DNA from: Pseudomonadota bacterium
GTDB lineage: Bacteria > Pseudomonadota > Alphaproteobacteria > Rhizobiales > Tepidamorphaceae
Direction of reading: 5' to 3'
DNA length: 64,000 nt
Assembly: GCA_023458595.1 (NCBI GenBank)
Contig: JAEWYT010000013.1
Coordinates: forward strand, 1-64,000
Shown one piece after another: positions 24,766 through 33,621 of this stretch (position 1 is the first letter of the stretch; each line of letters begins with the position of its first letter). Position numbers and translations under genes: made by a program. The notes below the pieces were generated by a model. The model saw nothing but the letters and a program-made list of their open reading frames with translations. It ran no database searches and was not told where the DNA came from.

Positions 24766-25110
24766 CCGCCTCGCTCGCGGCCGCCATTGTATGGGCCCTG
24801 GATCAAGTCCAGGGCCCGAGGCTGCGGCTTGCCGCTCCGGGGTGCCACGCAAACTAGCGCGTGTCCCGGACCTGATCCGTCCGCCCCGCTCGCGGCCGCC
24901 ATTGTATGGGCCCTGGATCAAGTCCAGGGCACGAGGCTGCGGTTTGCCGCTCCGGGGTGCCACGCAAACTAGCGCGTGTCCTGGACCTGATCCGTCCGCC
25001 TCGCTCGCGGCCGTCACTGTATGGGCCCTGGATCAAGTCCAGGGCACGAGGCTGCGGTTTACCGCTCCGGGGTGCCACGCAAACTAGCGCGCGTCCTGGA
25101 CCTGATCCGG
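24766..25110. repeat. Three tandem copies of a 115-bp repeat with a hairpin core
   Basis: Copies begin at 24766, 24881 and 24996 and end at 25110. They differ at only a few positions. Each contains an inverted repeat around GGATCAAGTCC; in copy 1, 24793-24802 pairs perfectly with 24808-24817 over a 5-nt loop, while copies 2 and 3 share one change in the stem. The array fills the gap between hisI and folE. Open frames through it are repeats of the same spurious peptide and are not called. Confidence 0.92.
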
Positions 25111-25158
25111 GACCCATACAGCCATTGCTCCAAGTGAAGCGTGTGCGGCGGATTCCGC

Positions 25159-25818
25159 TCAGCGGTTGCGGATGAGGCGCAGGAAGCGGTCCTGCTCGTC
25201 GGGATCGTCGCGGAAGGCGCCGGTGAACTGGGTCGTGATCGTCGAGACGCCGTGCTTGTGGACGCCGCGCAGGCTCATGCACATGTGCTCGGCCTCGATC
25301 AGGATCGCGACGCCGCGCGGCTGCAGCACCTCGTCGATGGTCGTTGCGATCTGCGCGGTCAGGTTCTCCTGCGTCTGCAGGCGGCGGGCGTAGATGTCGA
25401 CGACGCGGGCGAGCTTCGAAAGCCCGACGACCCGGCCCGCAGGATAGTAGGCGATATGCGCCTTGCCGATGAAGGGGAGCATGTGGTGCTCGCAATGCGA
25501 CTGCACCGGCACGTCGCGCAGGAGCACGATGTCGTCGTATCCGCCGACTTCCTCGAAGGTCCTCGACAGCGCCTCGATCGGGCACTCGAAATAGCCGCTG
25601 TAGAGCTCTTCCATCGCCTTGGCGACGCGCCGCGGCGTGTCGACCAGGCCCTCGCGCTTCGGGTTGTCTCCGGTCCAGGCGAGAAGCGTGCGCACGGCGG
25701 CCTCGACCTGCTCGCGGTTCGGACGGCCCGAGGCGTCGCGCTCGCGGGTCTCGACGGTCGGCGTCGACAGGTTGCGCAGGATGGCGTCCATCGAGTTCTT
25801 GCCGGAGCTTTCGGACAT
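25159..25818 (-). CDS. folE: GTP cyclohydrolase I
   Basis: A 219-residue cytosolic enzyme that converts GTP to dihydroneopterin triphosphate, the first step of folate (and possibly queuosine) synthesis. The zinc ligands are in VQSHCEHHMLPF and EHMCMSLRGV, and the catalytic histidine region is HCEHH. The GLSKLARVVDIYARRLQTQENLT block is typical of type IA. I chose ATG 25818. It is divergent from the NifU-like gene; the shared 196 bp gap contains a small AGGGGC/GCCCCT inverted repeat (25936-25953). Confidence 0.97.
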   Translation of the reverse strand: MSESSGKNSMDAILRNLSTPTVETRERDASGRPNREQVEAAVRTLLAWTGDNPKREGLVDTPRRVAKAMEELYSGYFECPIEALSRTFEEVGGYDDIVLLRDVPVQSHCEHHMLPFIGKAHIAYYPAGRVVGLSKLARVVDIYARRLQTQENLTAQIATTIDEVLQPRGVAILIEAEHMCMSLRGVHKHGVSTITTQFTGAFRDDPDEQDRFLRLIRNR

Positions 25819-26014
25819 GGCGGTCGCTACCCTTTCGGTTTCGCTCCGGCGCCCGCCGGAACGGATCGGATTATAGGGCCAGATTCTGCCGATTCCATAA
25901 ACGGCTTGCCGCACCGCCCTTCCGTTTCGATATATAGGGGCGAAATTGCCCCTGCAAGGAGCGGCCCTGCATGCCCGCCTTGCGCCGCGGTTCGAAAGGC
26001 CGGACGATCTCCCG

Positions 26015-26461
26015 ATGCTCGACGACATCTACAACAAGCGCATCCTCGAACTGGCGGGAAACATCCCCCGGCTCGGCCGTCTCGCCGATCCGGAGGGGAC
26101 GGCGACCGCCCATTCGCGCCTGTGCGGCTCGACGGTGACCGTCGACGTGACGATGGACGGCGACCACGTCTCGGACTTCGCCCACGAGGTGAAGGCCTGC
26201 GCGCTCGGCCAGTCCTCGTCCGCGATCATGGCGCGGCACGTGATCGGCGCGACCCTGCCGGAACTCATGGAGGCGCGCGATGCGATGCTGGCGATGCTGA
26301 AGGAGAACGGGCCGCCGCCGACCGGGCGCTTCGCCGAGGCGGCCGTGCTCGAGCCGGTGCGCGACTTCAAGGCGCGCCACGCCTCGACCATGCTGACCTT
26401 CAACGCCACCGTCGAGGCGGTGGAGAAAGCGCTGGCGAAGCAGAAGGAAACGGCCGCCTGA
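26015..26461 (+). CDS. NifU/IscU-like iron-sulfur scaffold homologue lacking the third cysteine
   Basis: A 148-residue protein with the IscU/SufU fold pattern: LCGSTVTVDVTMDGDHVSDFAHEVKACALGQSSSAI. Two of the three cluster cysteines are present, Cys37 (CGST) and Cys62 (CALGQSS). The third, expected in the C-terminal helix, is alanine (Ala123 in RHAST). Known scaffolds need all three, so cluster assembly on this protein is doubtful; it may carry or transfer a cluster or sulfur. I chose ATG 26015. yidD follows at once, and folE is divergent. Confidence 0.88.
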   Translation: MLDDIYNKRILELAGNIPRLGRLADPEGTATAHSRLCGSTVTVDVTMDGDHVSDFAHEVKACALGQSSSAIMARHVIGATLPELMEARDAMLAMLKENGPPPTGRFAEAAVLEPVRDFKARHASTMLTFNATVEAVEKALAKQKETAA

Positions 26462-26490
26462 CCACGCAGTCTGCCGCCCGGCCCGGGATC

Positions 26491-26802
26491 GTGTCGCGGT
26501 TCTTCGGCGGCATCCTGATCGGGCTGATCGTCGTCTACCGCTACACGCTGTCGATGCTGATGGGCCGGCGCTGCCGCTATCTGCCGACGTGCTCGGAATA
26601 CACCGAAGACGCGATCCGCACCTACGGCGCCTGGCCGGGACTGTGGATGGGCATCGCCCGGTTCTCGCGCTGCAACCCCTGGGGAGCGTCCGGATTCGAT
26701 CCGGTTCCCGAGGAGTTGCCGGAAAATGCGCGCTGGTATAAGCCGTGGCGCTACGGTCGCTGGAGCGGCCGGCACATCACGCTTCGCCCCGACGATGGCT
26801 AG
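26491..26802 (+). CDS. yidD: Membrane protein insertion efficiency factor YidD
   Basis: A 103-residue protein with the YidD core CRYLPTCSEYTEDAIRTYGAWPGLWMGIARFSRCNPWGASGFDPVP; the conserved cysteines are all present. YidD is an inner-face membrane protein that aids YidC-dependent insertion. An amphipathic N-terminal helix precedes the core. The start is uncertain: GTG 26491 fits the family length, while CTG 26458 would overlap the upstream stop codon and has an AAGGAAA site. yidC is not in the window, so the usual rpmH-rnpA-yidD-yidC order is broken, as in many alphaproteobacteria. Confidence 0.88.
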   Translation: MSRFFGGILIGLIVVYRYTLSMLMGRRCRYLPTCSEYTEDAIRTYGAWPGLWMGIARFSRCNPWGASGFDPVPEELPENARWYKPWRYGRWSGRHITLRPDDG

Positions 26803-26879
26803 ACGCCGATCAGGCGCGAGAAGCGTTCCAAAACAACCGCTTACCTGCGTGGTTTGCAGGAGTTGAGCAGGAGAAGACC

Positions 26880-28823
26880 ATGATCAAGCTTACGTTTCCC
26901 GACGATTCCATCCGCGAGTTCCCCGACGGCGTGACCGGCGCCGCGGTCGCCGAGGGCATCTCCAAGTCGCTGGTCAAGAAGGCGATGGTGGTGAAGCTCG
27001 ACGGCGAGATGAAGGACCTTTCCGAGCCGATCACCAGGGACGCCCGCATCGAGATCGTCACCCGCGACGATCCCGCCGCGCTGGAGATCATCCGCCACGA
27101 TGCCGCCCACGTGCTGGCCGAGGCCGTGCAGGAGCTCTTTCCCGGCACGCAGGTGACGATCGGGCCGGTGATCGAGAACGGGTTCTACTACGATTTCGCC
27201 CGCGAGGAGCCGTTCACGCCGGACGACTTCCCGAAGATCGAGGCGAAGATGCGCGAGATCGTCGCCCGCGACGCGCCCTTCACCAGGAAGGTGTGGGACC
27301 GCGCCGAGGCGCGCCGCTATTTCGGCGAGAGGGGCGAGGCCTACAAGGTCGAGCTGATCGACGCGATCCCGCAGGATCAGGAGATCAAATTCTACAGCCA
27401 GGGCGAGTGGACGGATCTCTGCCGCGGGCCGCACGGGCCGTCGACGGGCAGGATCGGCAACGCCTTCAAGCTGACCAAGCTGGCGGGCGCCTACTGGCGC
27501 GGCGATTCCAACAATCCGATGCTCCAGCGCATCTACGGCACGGCCTGGGCCAACGACAACGACCTCAAGGCCTACCTGACGATGCTGGAGGAGGCCGAGA
27601 AGCGCGACCATCGCCGTCTCGGCCGGGAGATGGACCTGTTCCATTTCCAGGAGGAGGCGCCGGGTGCGGTGTTCTGGCACGCCAACGGCTGGACGCTGTT
27701 CCAGGCGCTGATCGCGTATTTGCGCCGGCGCCAGCACGAGGCCGGCTTCATCGAGGTGAACACGCCCGACATGATGGAGCGGAGCCTCTGGGAGACGTCC
27801 GGGCACTGGGAAAAGTTCGGCGAGAACATGTTCACCACGATCACGCCGGACGAGCGGGTGCATTGCTGCAAGCCGATGAACTGCCCGGGCCACGTGCAGA
27901 TCTTCAAGAACGGCCTGAAGAGCTACCGCGACCTGCCGCTGCGCATTGCGGAATTCGGCAAGGTGCACCGGTTCGAGCCGTCCGGGGCGCTGCACGGGCT
28001 CCTGCGCGTGCGCCACTTCACGCAGGATGATGCGCACATCTTCTGCACCGAGGAGCAGATCACCGAGGAATGCATCTCGGTGAACGCGCTGATCCTGTCG
28101 ATCTACCGCGACTTCGGCTTCGAGGACGTGCGCATCAAGTTCTCGGACCGGCCGGCGAAGCGGGTCGGCTCCGACGCCGTGTGGGACAAGGCCGAGGACG
28201 CGCTGAAGCAGGCCTGCGTGGCGGCCGGCATCGCCTGGGAGCTCAACCCGGGCGAGGGCGCGTTCTACGGTCCCAAGCTCGAATACGTGCTGCGCGACGC
28301 CATCGGCCGCGACTGGCAGTGCGGCACCCTGCAGGTCGACTTCAACCTGCCCGACCGGCTGGGCGCCTTCTATATCGGCGCCGACGGCGAGAAGCACGTT
28401 CCCGTCATGCTGCACCGGGCGATGTTCGGCTCGCTCGAGCGCTTCACCGGCATCCTGATCGAGAACTACGCCGGTCACATGCCGCTGTGGCTCGCGCCGG
28501 TGCAGGTGGTGGTCGCGACGATCACCTCCGACGCCGACGACTACGCCAGGGAGGTCCACGCCAGGCTGGAAGCGGCGGGCCTCAGGGCCGAGGTCGATCT
28601 TCGCAACGAGAAGATCAACTACAAGGTGCGCGAGCACTCGCTGGCGAAGGTGCCGGTCATCGTCGTGTGCGGCAAGCGCGAGGCCGAGGAAGGCACGGTC
28701 AACGTGCGCCGGCTCGGCTCCAAGGACCAGGCGCTCCTGCCGCTCGACCAGGCGGTGGCGGGGTTTGTCGAGGAGGCCACGCCTCCGGATATGAAGCGGG
28801 CGCGCCTTTCGAAGGCGGCCTGA
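26880..28823 (+). CDS. thrS: Threonine-tRNA ligase
   Basis: A 647-residue class II aminoacyl-tRNA synthetase. In order: TGS domain (residues 1-60), second additional (editing) domain with HDAAHVLAEAV (about 78-88), catalytic core with motif 2 VHRFEPSGALHGLLRVRHFTQDD and motif 3 MFGSLERFTGIL, and the C-terminal anticodon-binding domain. The zinc ligands include the cysteine and histidine in CKPMNCPGH. A GCAGGAG site precedes the ATG at 26880. There is a 10-bp hairpin just after the stop. I see no T-box or E. coli-type thrS operator in the short upstream gap. Confidence 0.97.
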   Translation: MIKLTFPDDSIREFPDGVTGAAVAEGISKSLVKKAMVVKLDGEMKDLSEPITRDARIEIVTRDDPAALEIIRHDAAHVLAEAVQELFPGTQVTIGPVIENGFYYDFAREEPFTPDDFPKIEAKMREIVARDAPFTRKVWDRAEARRYFGERGEAYKVELIDAIPQDQEIKFYSQGEWTDLCRGPHGPSTGRIGNAFKLTKLAGAYWRGDSNNPMLQRIYGTAWANDNDLKAYLTMLEEAEKRDHRRLGREMDLFHFQEEAPGAVFWHANGWTLFQALIAYLRRRQHEAGFIEVNTPDMMERSLWETSGHWEKFGENMFTTITPDERVHCCKPMNCPGHVQIFKNGLKSYRDLPLRIAEFGKVHRFEPSGALHGLLRVRHFTQDDAHIFCTEEQITEECISVNALILSIYRDFGFEDVRIKFSDRPAKRVGSDAVWDKAEDALKQACVAAGIAWELNPGEGAFYGPKLEYVLRDAIGRDWQCGTLQVDFNLPDRLGAFYIGADGEKHVPVMLHRAMFGSLERFTGILIENYAGHMPLWLAPVQVVVATITSDADDYAREVHARLEAAGLRAEVDLRNEKINYKVREHSLAKVPVIVVCGKREAEEGTVNVRRLGSKDQALLPLDQAVAGFVEEATPPDMKRARLSKAA

Positions 28824-28833
28824 CGGGATGATC

Positions 28834-28858
28834 GATCGGGCGCCTCGCGCGCCCGATC
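28834..28858 (+). terminator. Hairpin after thrS
   Basis: A perfect 10-bp stem (28834-28843 with 28849-28858) and a 5-nt loop, 10 bp after the thrS stop. There is no T-run, so it may act as an mRNA 3' stabiliser more than as an intrinsic terminator. Confidence 0.5.
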
Positions 28859-28919
28859 ATGGCGTTCAGCCTTCAGCCGGCGCATAGTGCAAACCGTTCC
28901 GGTACCCGCGGAGCGAAGG

Positions 28920-31900
28920 ATGCAGTGCGCGGCCTGCGGAGCTGAAAACAAGGATGGGCGGCGCTTCTGTTCGGCCTGCGGCGCGTCCCTTGCGGCGGGC
29001 TGTCCGGCCTGCGGAGCGCCCGTCGAACCCGGCGACCGGTTCTGCGGCGCCTGCGGCGCGTCCCTTCCCGAAAGCGCGGCATCGGCTGCCCCGGCCGGCG
29101 AGATGCGGCCGGTGAGCGTGCTTTTCTGCGATCTTTCCGGCTTCACCGACCTGTCGAACCGGCTCGACCCGGAGGCGACCGGAGCGATCCTCGAGGCGTT
29201 CTTCGAAATCGCCGACGGCACGATCGCCCGGCACGGCGGCACCGTCGACAAGCACATCGGCGATTGCGTCATGGCGCTTTTCGGCGCGCCGGTCGCCCAT
29301 GCCGACGATGCCCTTCGGGCGGTGGCGGCGGCCGTCGAGGTCCGTCAGGGGGTCGAACGGCTCGCGGAGGAAAGACGGCTCCCCGGCGTCGGCGTCCATT
29401 CGGGGGTCGCCAACGGGATGGTGATGGCCGCGCCGTCGGGAAGCGGAATCAGGCGTGATTACACGGTGATCGGACCTTCGGTGAACCTCGCTGCGAGGCT
29501 GTGCGATGTCGCCGAGGCGGGCGAGATCCTGGTGTCCGGCGATCTCGTGGGCGTGCTGGCGGGGCGGTTCGAAGTCGCCCGCGGCGCCCCGGTCGCGGTT
29601 GCCGGGTTCGACGAGCCGGTGGCCGTCGGCCGCGTCGGCGGAATGGCGGATGCCGGTACGCAGGCGTCGCTGCCGCTTGTCGGCCGGCGCCGCGAGCTGC
29701 GCCAGGCGACCGCCCTGCTGGAGGACTGTGCCGACAGTCGGGCCGGACAGGTCGTCTACCTGCGCGGCGACGCGGGCATCGGCAAGTCGCGCCTGACCGA
29801 GGCGATCGAACAGCGCGCGGGCGAGCTCGGCTACGCGGCGATCAGGGCCGGCGCGCTCGATTTCGGTGCCGGGCGCCGTCAGGACACGGGGAGGCTGCTG
29901 GTTCAGGGACTGCTCGGCGTGGCGCCGTCGGCATCGGCGGAGGACATCGACGCGGCGGTCGCCGATGCGGTCGCCGCGGGCGCGATCGCCGAGGAGGACC
30001 GGGTGTTCTGCGCCGAACTCCTCGACCGCCCCGTATCACGGGAACTCGAGGGATTTCGCGCCCAGCTCGCGCCGGACATCAGGCGGCGGCGGCGTGCCGA
30101 GCTCTACGGCAAGCTCACTGCCGCAGCCGGCAGGGCGGGGCCGCGCCTGATCGTCGTCGAGGACGTCCACTGGGCGGACGCGGACGTGCTGGCCGGGCTC
30201 GGCGCGGCGGCGGCGGCGGTCACGTCGCTGCCGGTGGCGATCCTGATGACGGGCAGGCCGGACGCCGACCCGGTCGACCACGCCTTCCGCCTGTCGGTCG
30301 GCGAGACGCCGCTGGCGACGATCGACCTCGGTCCTCTGGGGGCGGAGGATGCGACGGAACTCGTGCGGACGGCCGGCGCGGCCGGCGCGGGCGTCATAGA
30401 GGAGGTGGTCGGGCGCGCGGAGGGCAATCCGCTGTTCCTGGTCCAGCTCTCGCATCATCTCGGCGATCTCGCGCGCGGAGCTCTTCCCTCGACGATCCAG
30501 AGCCTCGTCTTCGCCCGGCTCGACAGGCTCGCAGCCGGAGACAAGGCTGCCCTGCAGGTCGCCTCGATCCTCGGCAACCGCTTCGCGCTCGACGACCTGA
30601 GAGGGCTTTCCGAGAGCCGCCATCTCGATCCGGCTCCGCTGGTCGCCGCCTATATGCTGAGGCCGGCGGGCGAGGCCTACCAGTTCGCGCACGCGCTGAT
30701 CCGCGAGGCGGTCTACGAGAGCCTGCCGCGCAGCCGGCGGACGGCCCTGCACCAAAAGGCGGCTGCCCTTTTCGCCGACCGCGACCGCCTGCTGCAGGCG
30801 GAGCACCTGGAACGCGCGGAAGACCCGGCGGCGGCGACGATCTTCGAGGAAGTCGCCGCGGGCGAGATCCGGCTCGGTAATTTCTCCCGCGCATTGTCTC
30901 TCAACGCCCGCGGTCTCGCCGTCGCGCGGGGCGAAGCCGACCGGTTCGCCCTGACCGAGCAGCGGGGGGAAATCGCGCTGACGACGGGCGACGTGAAATC
31001 GGCGCGCGAGGCCTTCGAGGAAGCGGGGCGGCTCGCCGCCGACGAGGCCGCCCGCTGTCGTGCCGAGATCGGCGTCGCGCAGTGCATGCGCGTCACCGAC
31101 GCGCTTTGGGAGGCCGAGGCGGTTCTCGAGCGCGCCGAGGCGCGGGCCCGCGCCGGGAACCTCGCCCTCGAGCGCTCGCGCATCCATCACCTGCGCGGCA
31201 ACCTTCTTTTCCCGCAGGGCCGGATCGGCGAGTGCCTGGCCGAGCACGAAGCGGCGCGGACGCTCGCGCGGGAGGCGGGCTCGGCGGATGCGGAGATCGC
31301 CGCGCTCGGCGGGCTCGGCGACGCCAACTACGCGATCGGCAGGTTCCTGACGGCGCGCGACTTCTTCTCGAACTGCGTCGACCTCGCCCGGGCCTCCGGG
31401 CACGGTCGCGTGGCGCTCGCGAACGCGCCGATGCTCGCGATCACGGAGATGCTCGCCGGCAGTCCCGCCACGGCGCTCAGGATCGCGGAGGAAGCGCTGC
31501 GGGAGGCGGAGCGCGCCGGCGCTGTGCGCCCGGAGATGATCTGTCGCCACGCCCGGTTCGTCGGCCTGATCGAGGCCGGCGATACGGCGGCGTCACGTGC
31601 GGAGATCGAACGCGCCGAGGAGATCGCATCCTCTCTCGGCGCGACGCGGTTCCAGGCGGAGAACCGGGCGTTCCTCGCCTGGATCCTGCGCTGCGAGGGA
31701 CGGCGGGAGGAGGCCGCGCGGCTGGCGCGAGAAGGCAGGGCCATGATCGACGAAGGTGCGCGGAACTACATGCTGCCCGTGGTGCTCGGCCAGCTCGCGG
31801 CATCGACCGACGACGAAGGCGAAAGGGAGGCGGCGGTCGAGGAAGCGCGCGAAATTCTCGCCGGCGTGGCGCTGGCGCACTGCTATTCCTTCTTCTACCG

Positions 31901-32144
31901 GGCGATGATCGAGGCCGATATCGAGGCCGGACGCGCCGCCCGCGCCATAGAGTGGGCCGACGCCTTCGATGCCGTCACGGCGCCGGAGCCCTATCCGTGG
32001 GCGACCTTCGTCGCCGATTGGGCGCGCGCGATGGCGGCCCTCCAGTGCGGCGAGCGGCCACGCGACGCCGCGGTCCTGCGCGGGCTCGCCGAAGAGGGCC
32101 GGCGCCTCGGGTTCCGCCGGCTCGTTGCCCGATTGCCCGTCTAG
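28920..32144 (+). CDS. Zinc-ribbon / class III adenylate cyclase / AAA ATPase / TPR regulator
   Basis: A 1074-residue multidomain protein. Residues 1-50 carry two CxxC...CxxC zinc ribbons. The cyclase domain (about 65-240) has both metal aspartates (FCDLSGFT, HIGDCVMALFG), the adenine-selecting lysine in VDKHIGD, a threonine in DYTVIG, and the VNLAAR asparagine and arginine, so it looks active on ATP. An AAA-type NTPase follows with Walker A GDAGIGKS (about 282-289) and Walker B VVEDVHWAD, then helical TPR-like repeats to the end. Such cyclase-ATPase-TPR proteins are known but untested in most species. I chose ATG 28920 (GGAG site) over GTG 28887. Confidence 0.9.
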   Translation: MQCAACGAENKDGRRFCSACGASLAAGCPACGAPVEPGDRFCGACGASLPESAASAAPAGEMRPVSVLFCDLSGFTDLSNRLDPEATGAILEAFFEIADGTIARHGGTVDKHIGDCVMALFGAPVAHADDALRAVAAAVEVRQGVERLAEERRLPGVGVHSGVANGMVMAAPSGSGIRRDYTVIGPSVNLAARLCDVAEAGEILVSGDLVGVLAGRFEVARGAPVAVAGFDEPVAVGRVGGMADAGTQASLPLVGRRRELRQATALLEDCADSRAGQVVYLRGDAGIGKSRLTEAIEQRAGELGYAAIRAGALDFGAGRRQDTGRLLVQGLLGVAPSASAEDIDAAVADAVAAGAIAEEDRVFCAELLDRPVSRELEGFRAQLAPDIRRRRRAELYGKLTAAAGRAGPRLIVVEDVHWADADVLAGLGAAAAAVTSLPVAILMTGRPDADPVDHAFRLSVGETPLATIDLGPLGAEDATELVRTAGAAGAGVIEEVVGRAEGNPLFLVQLSHHLGDLARGALPSTIQSLVFARLDRLAAGDKAALQVASILGNRFALDDLRGLSESRHLDPAPLVAAYMLRPAGEAYQFAHALIREAVYESLPRSRRTALHQKAAALFADRDRLLQAEHLERAEDPAAATIFEEVAAGEIRLGNFSRALSLNARGLAVARGEADRFALTEQRGEIALTTGDVKSAREAFEEAGRLAADEAARCRAEIGVAQCMRVTDALWEAEAVLERAEARARAGNLALERSRIHHLRGNLLFPQGRIGECLAEHEAARTLAREAGSADAEIAALGGLGDANYAIGRFLTARDFFSNCVDLARASGHGRVALANAPMLAITEMLAGSPATALRIAEEALREAERAGAVRPEMICRHARFVGLIEAGDTAASRAEIERAEEIASSLGATRFQAENRAFLAWILRCEGRREEAARLAREGRAMIDEGARNYMLPVVLGQLAASTDDEGEREAAVEEAREILAGVALAHCYSFFYRAMIEADIEAGRAARAIEWADAFDAVTAPEPYPWATFVADWARAMAALQCGERPRDAAVLRGLAEEGRRLGFRRLVARLPV

Positions 32145-33031
32145 GCCGACACTCGCTTCCCCGCCGCCCTGGCCCGGGCCAGCAGCCGCTCGGCGCGGCG
32201 CAGGTGCGGGCGGTCGATCATCTTGCCGTCGAGGCTCGCGACGCCCGCATCACCGGCCGCGGCCATGGCCTTCACCACCGCTTCGGCCTCTCCGATCGCT
32301 TCGTCGGAGGGTGTGAAGGTGTCGTTGATGACCGCGACCTGCGCCGGGTGGATCGCCATCTTGGCGACGTAGCCGTCGCGCACGCCTTCCTCGCAGTCGG
32401 CGCGCAGGCCCTCGGCGTCGCGGAAGTCGGTGTAGACGGAATCGATCGCCATGACGCCGGCCCCCGCCGATGCGGCGAGGCACAGCGCGCGGGCGAGGCG
32501 GTAGACGTCGGTATAGCCGCCGTCAGGATTTCGGTTGGTCAGCGCGCCGATATCGGCGGAAAGGTCCTCCGCGCCCCAGGTCAGCCCCTCGAGCCGGGCG
32601 CTGGAGCCCTTGTAGGTGCCCATCTGGAACAGCGAGCCGCCGGTCTCCGTGGCGATCGCGACGATGCGCGTCGCCCCGTCGTCCATGCCGGCGAGCGCCT
32701 CGGCCGTGGTGATCTTGGCGTCGACCAGCATGACGTCGGCGCCGCAGGTCGCCTTGGGCAGCATGATGCCGTCGGGCCCGAAGGGAACGACGGCGTCGAG
32801 GTCGTCGTCCGTCAGGCCCGTGTCGAGGGCGTTGACGCGGACATAGACCCGCGGACGGGCGGGCCGGTCGCGCAGATCCGACAGGAAGCCGGCCGCGACG
32901 GAGCGGGCCTCGGCCTTGGCCGCAGGGGCGACGGAATCCTCCAGGTCGACGATCAGCGCATCGGCGCCGCAGTCGAGCGATCTGGCGAGCTTCTTCGGGC
33001 TGTCGCCCGGAACGAACAGGAGCGATCGCAC
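32141..33031 (-). CDS. CitE-like CoA ester lyase (HpcH/HpaI family)
   Basis: A 296-residue TIM-barrel lyase. It begins RSLLFVPGDSPKKLARSLDCGADALIVDLEDSVAP, the CitE/malyl-CoA lyase signature, and has the conserved glutamate in AIATETGGSLF and aspartate in MAIDSVYTDF. Family members cleave or form malyl-CoA, citramalyl-CoA or beta-methylmalyl-CoA. The start is GTG 33031, 3 bp after the MaoC stop, so the two are one operon. The exact substrate is not readable. Its stop overlaps the cyclase stop by 4 bp on the opposite strand. Confidence 0.9.
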   Translation of the reverse strand: MRSLLFVPGDSPKKLARSLDCGADALIVDLEDSVAPAAKAEARSVAAGFLSDLRDRPARPRVYVRVNALDTGLTDDDLDAVVPFGPDGIMLPKATCGADVMLVDAKITTAEALAGMDDGATRIVAIATETGGSLFQMGTYKGSSARLEGLTWGAEDLSADIGALTNRNPDGGYTDVYRLARALCLAASAGAGVMAIDSVYTDFRDAEGLRADCEEGVRDGYVAKMAIHPAQVAVINDTFTPSDEAIGEAEAVVKAMAAAGDAGVASLDGKMIDRPHLRRAERLLARARAAGKRVSA

Positions 33032-33034
33032 GGC

Positions 33035-33493
33035 CTACTCCGCGGGCTTCTTGCGCATGAAGGCCTGACGCCGGCAGATGCCGACCTGCTCGCCGCGCTG
33101 GTTGTAGGCCCGGTGCTCGAGCTCGACGATGCCGGCATCCGGCCGCGACTTCGATTCGCGCCGCGAGATCACCTCCGTCTCGACGCGGATCGTGTCGCCG
33201 TGGAAGACCGGCTTGGGGAAGCGCACGTCGGTCATGCCGAGATTGGCGATCGTCGTGCCGACCGTCGTGTCGTTGACGGAGATCCCGATCATCAGGCCGA
33301 GCGTGAACAGGCTATTGACCAGCGGCTTGCCGAATTCGCTGTGCTTTTCCGCGAAATCGAAATCGATATGCAGCGGCTGGGGATTGTGGGTGAGGCAGGA
33401 GAACAGGATGTTGTCGCTCTCGGTGACCGTGCGCCTGAGGGCATGCTCGAAGACCCGTCCGGGCTCGAACTCCTCGTACCACAAGCCGTGCAT
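33035..33493 (-). CDS. MaoC family (R)-hydratase-like protein
   Basis: A 152-residue hot-dog-fold protein. The hydratase signature with the catalytic aspartate and histidine is visible in NPQPLHIDFDFAEKHSEFGKPLVNSLFT. Single-domain MaoC proteins add or remove water across enoyl-CoA double bonds. Next to a CitE-like lyase it probably hydrates a mesaconyl-, crotonyl- or methylcrotonyl-type CoA ester to give the lyase substrate. ATG 33493 has a GGAGGC site upstream; the longer reading from 33559 has an unrelated N-terminus. Confidence 0.88.
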   Translation of the reverse strand: MHGLWYEEFEPGRVFEHALRRTVTESDNILFSCLTHNPQPLHIDFDFAEKHSEFGKPLVNSLFTLGLMIGISVNDTTVGTTIANLGMTDVRFPKPVFHGDTIRVETEVISRRESKSRPDAGIVELEHRAYNQRGEQVGICRRQAFMRKKPAE

Positions 33494-33621
33494 ATAAGTG
33501 CCTCCGTTCGTTGTTGTTTCGTTAAGCCGGCGGGGAGCCGTTAAGGTCCCGTTTACCATGTTTCGCCAAGCTGTCGCGCGATACCTTAGTTGACCGGGAA
33601 AAGCGGGCGAAGGCGGCTGCG

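Noticed and set aside
24766..25110. A CRISPR array
   Set aside because: The units are 115 bp with no unique spacers between them, and no cas genes are present.
24754..25175. Open frames across the 115-bp repeats
   Set aside because: The peptides are copies of the same translated repeat and have no known domain; the DNA is better explained as a non-coding tandem array.
26841..28637. A 598-codon frame antisense to thrS
   Set aside because: It mirrors the thrS codons and shows no family; thrS itself is certain.
28834..28858. A T-box or other riboswitch for thrS
   Set aside because: The hairpin is after the gene, and the short upstream gap holds no riboswitch-like structure.
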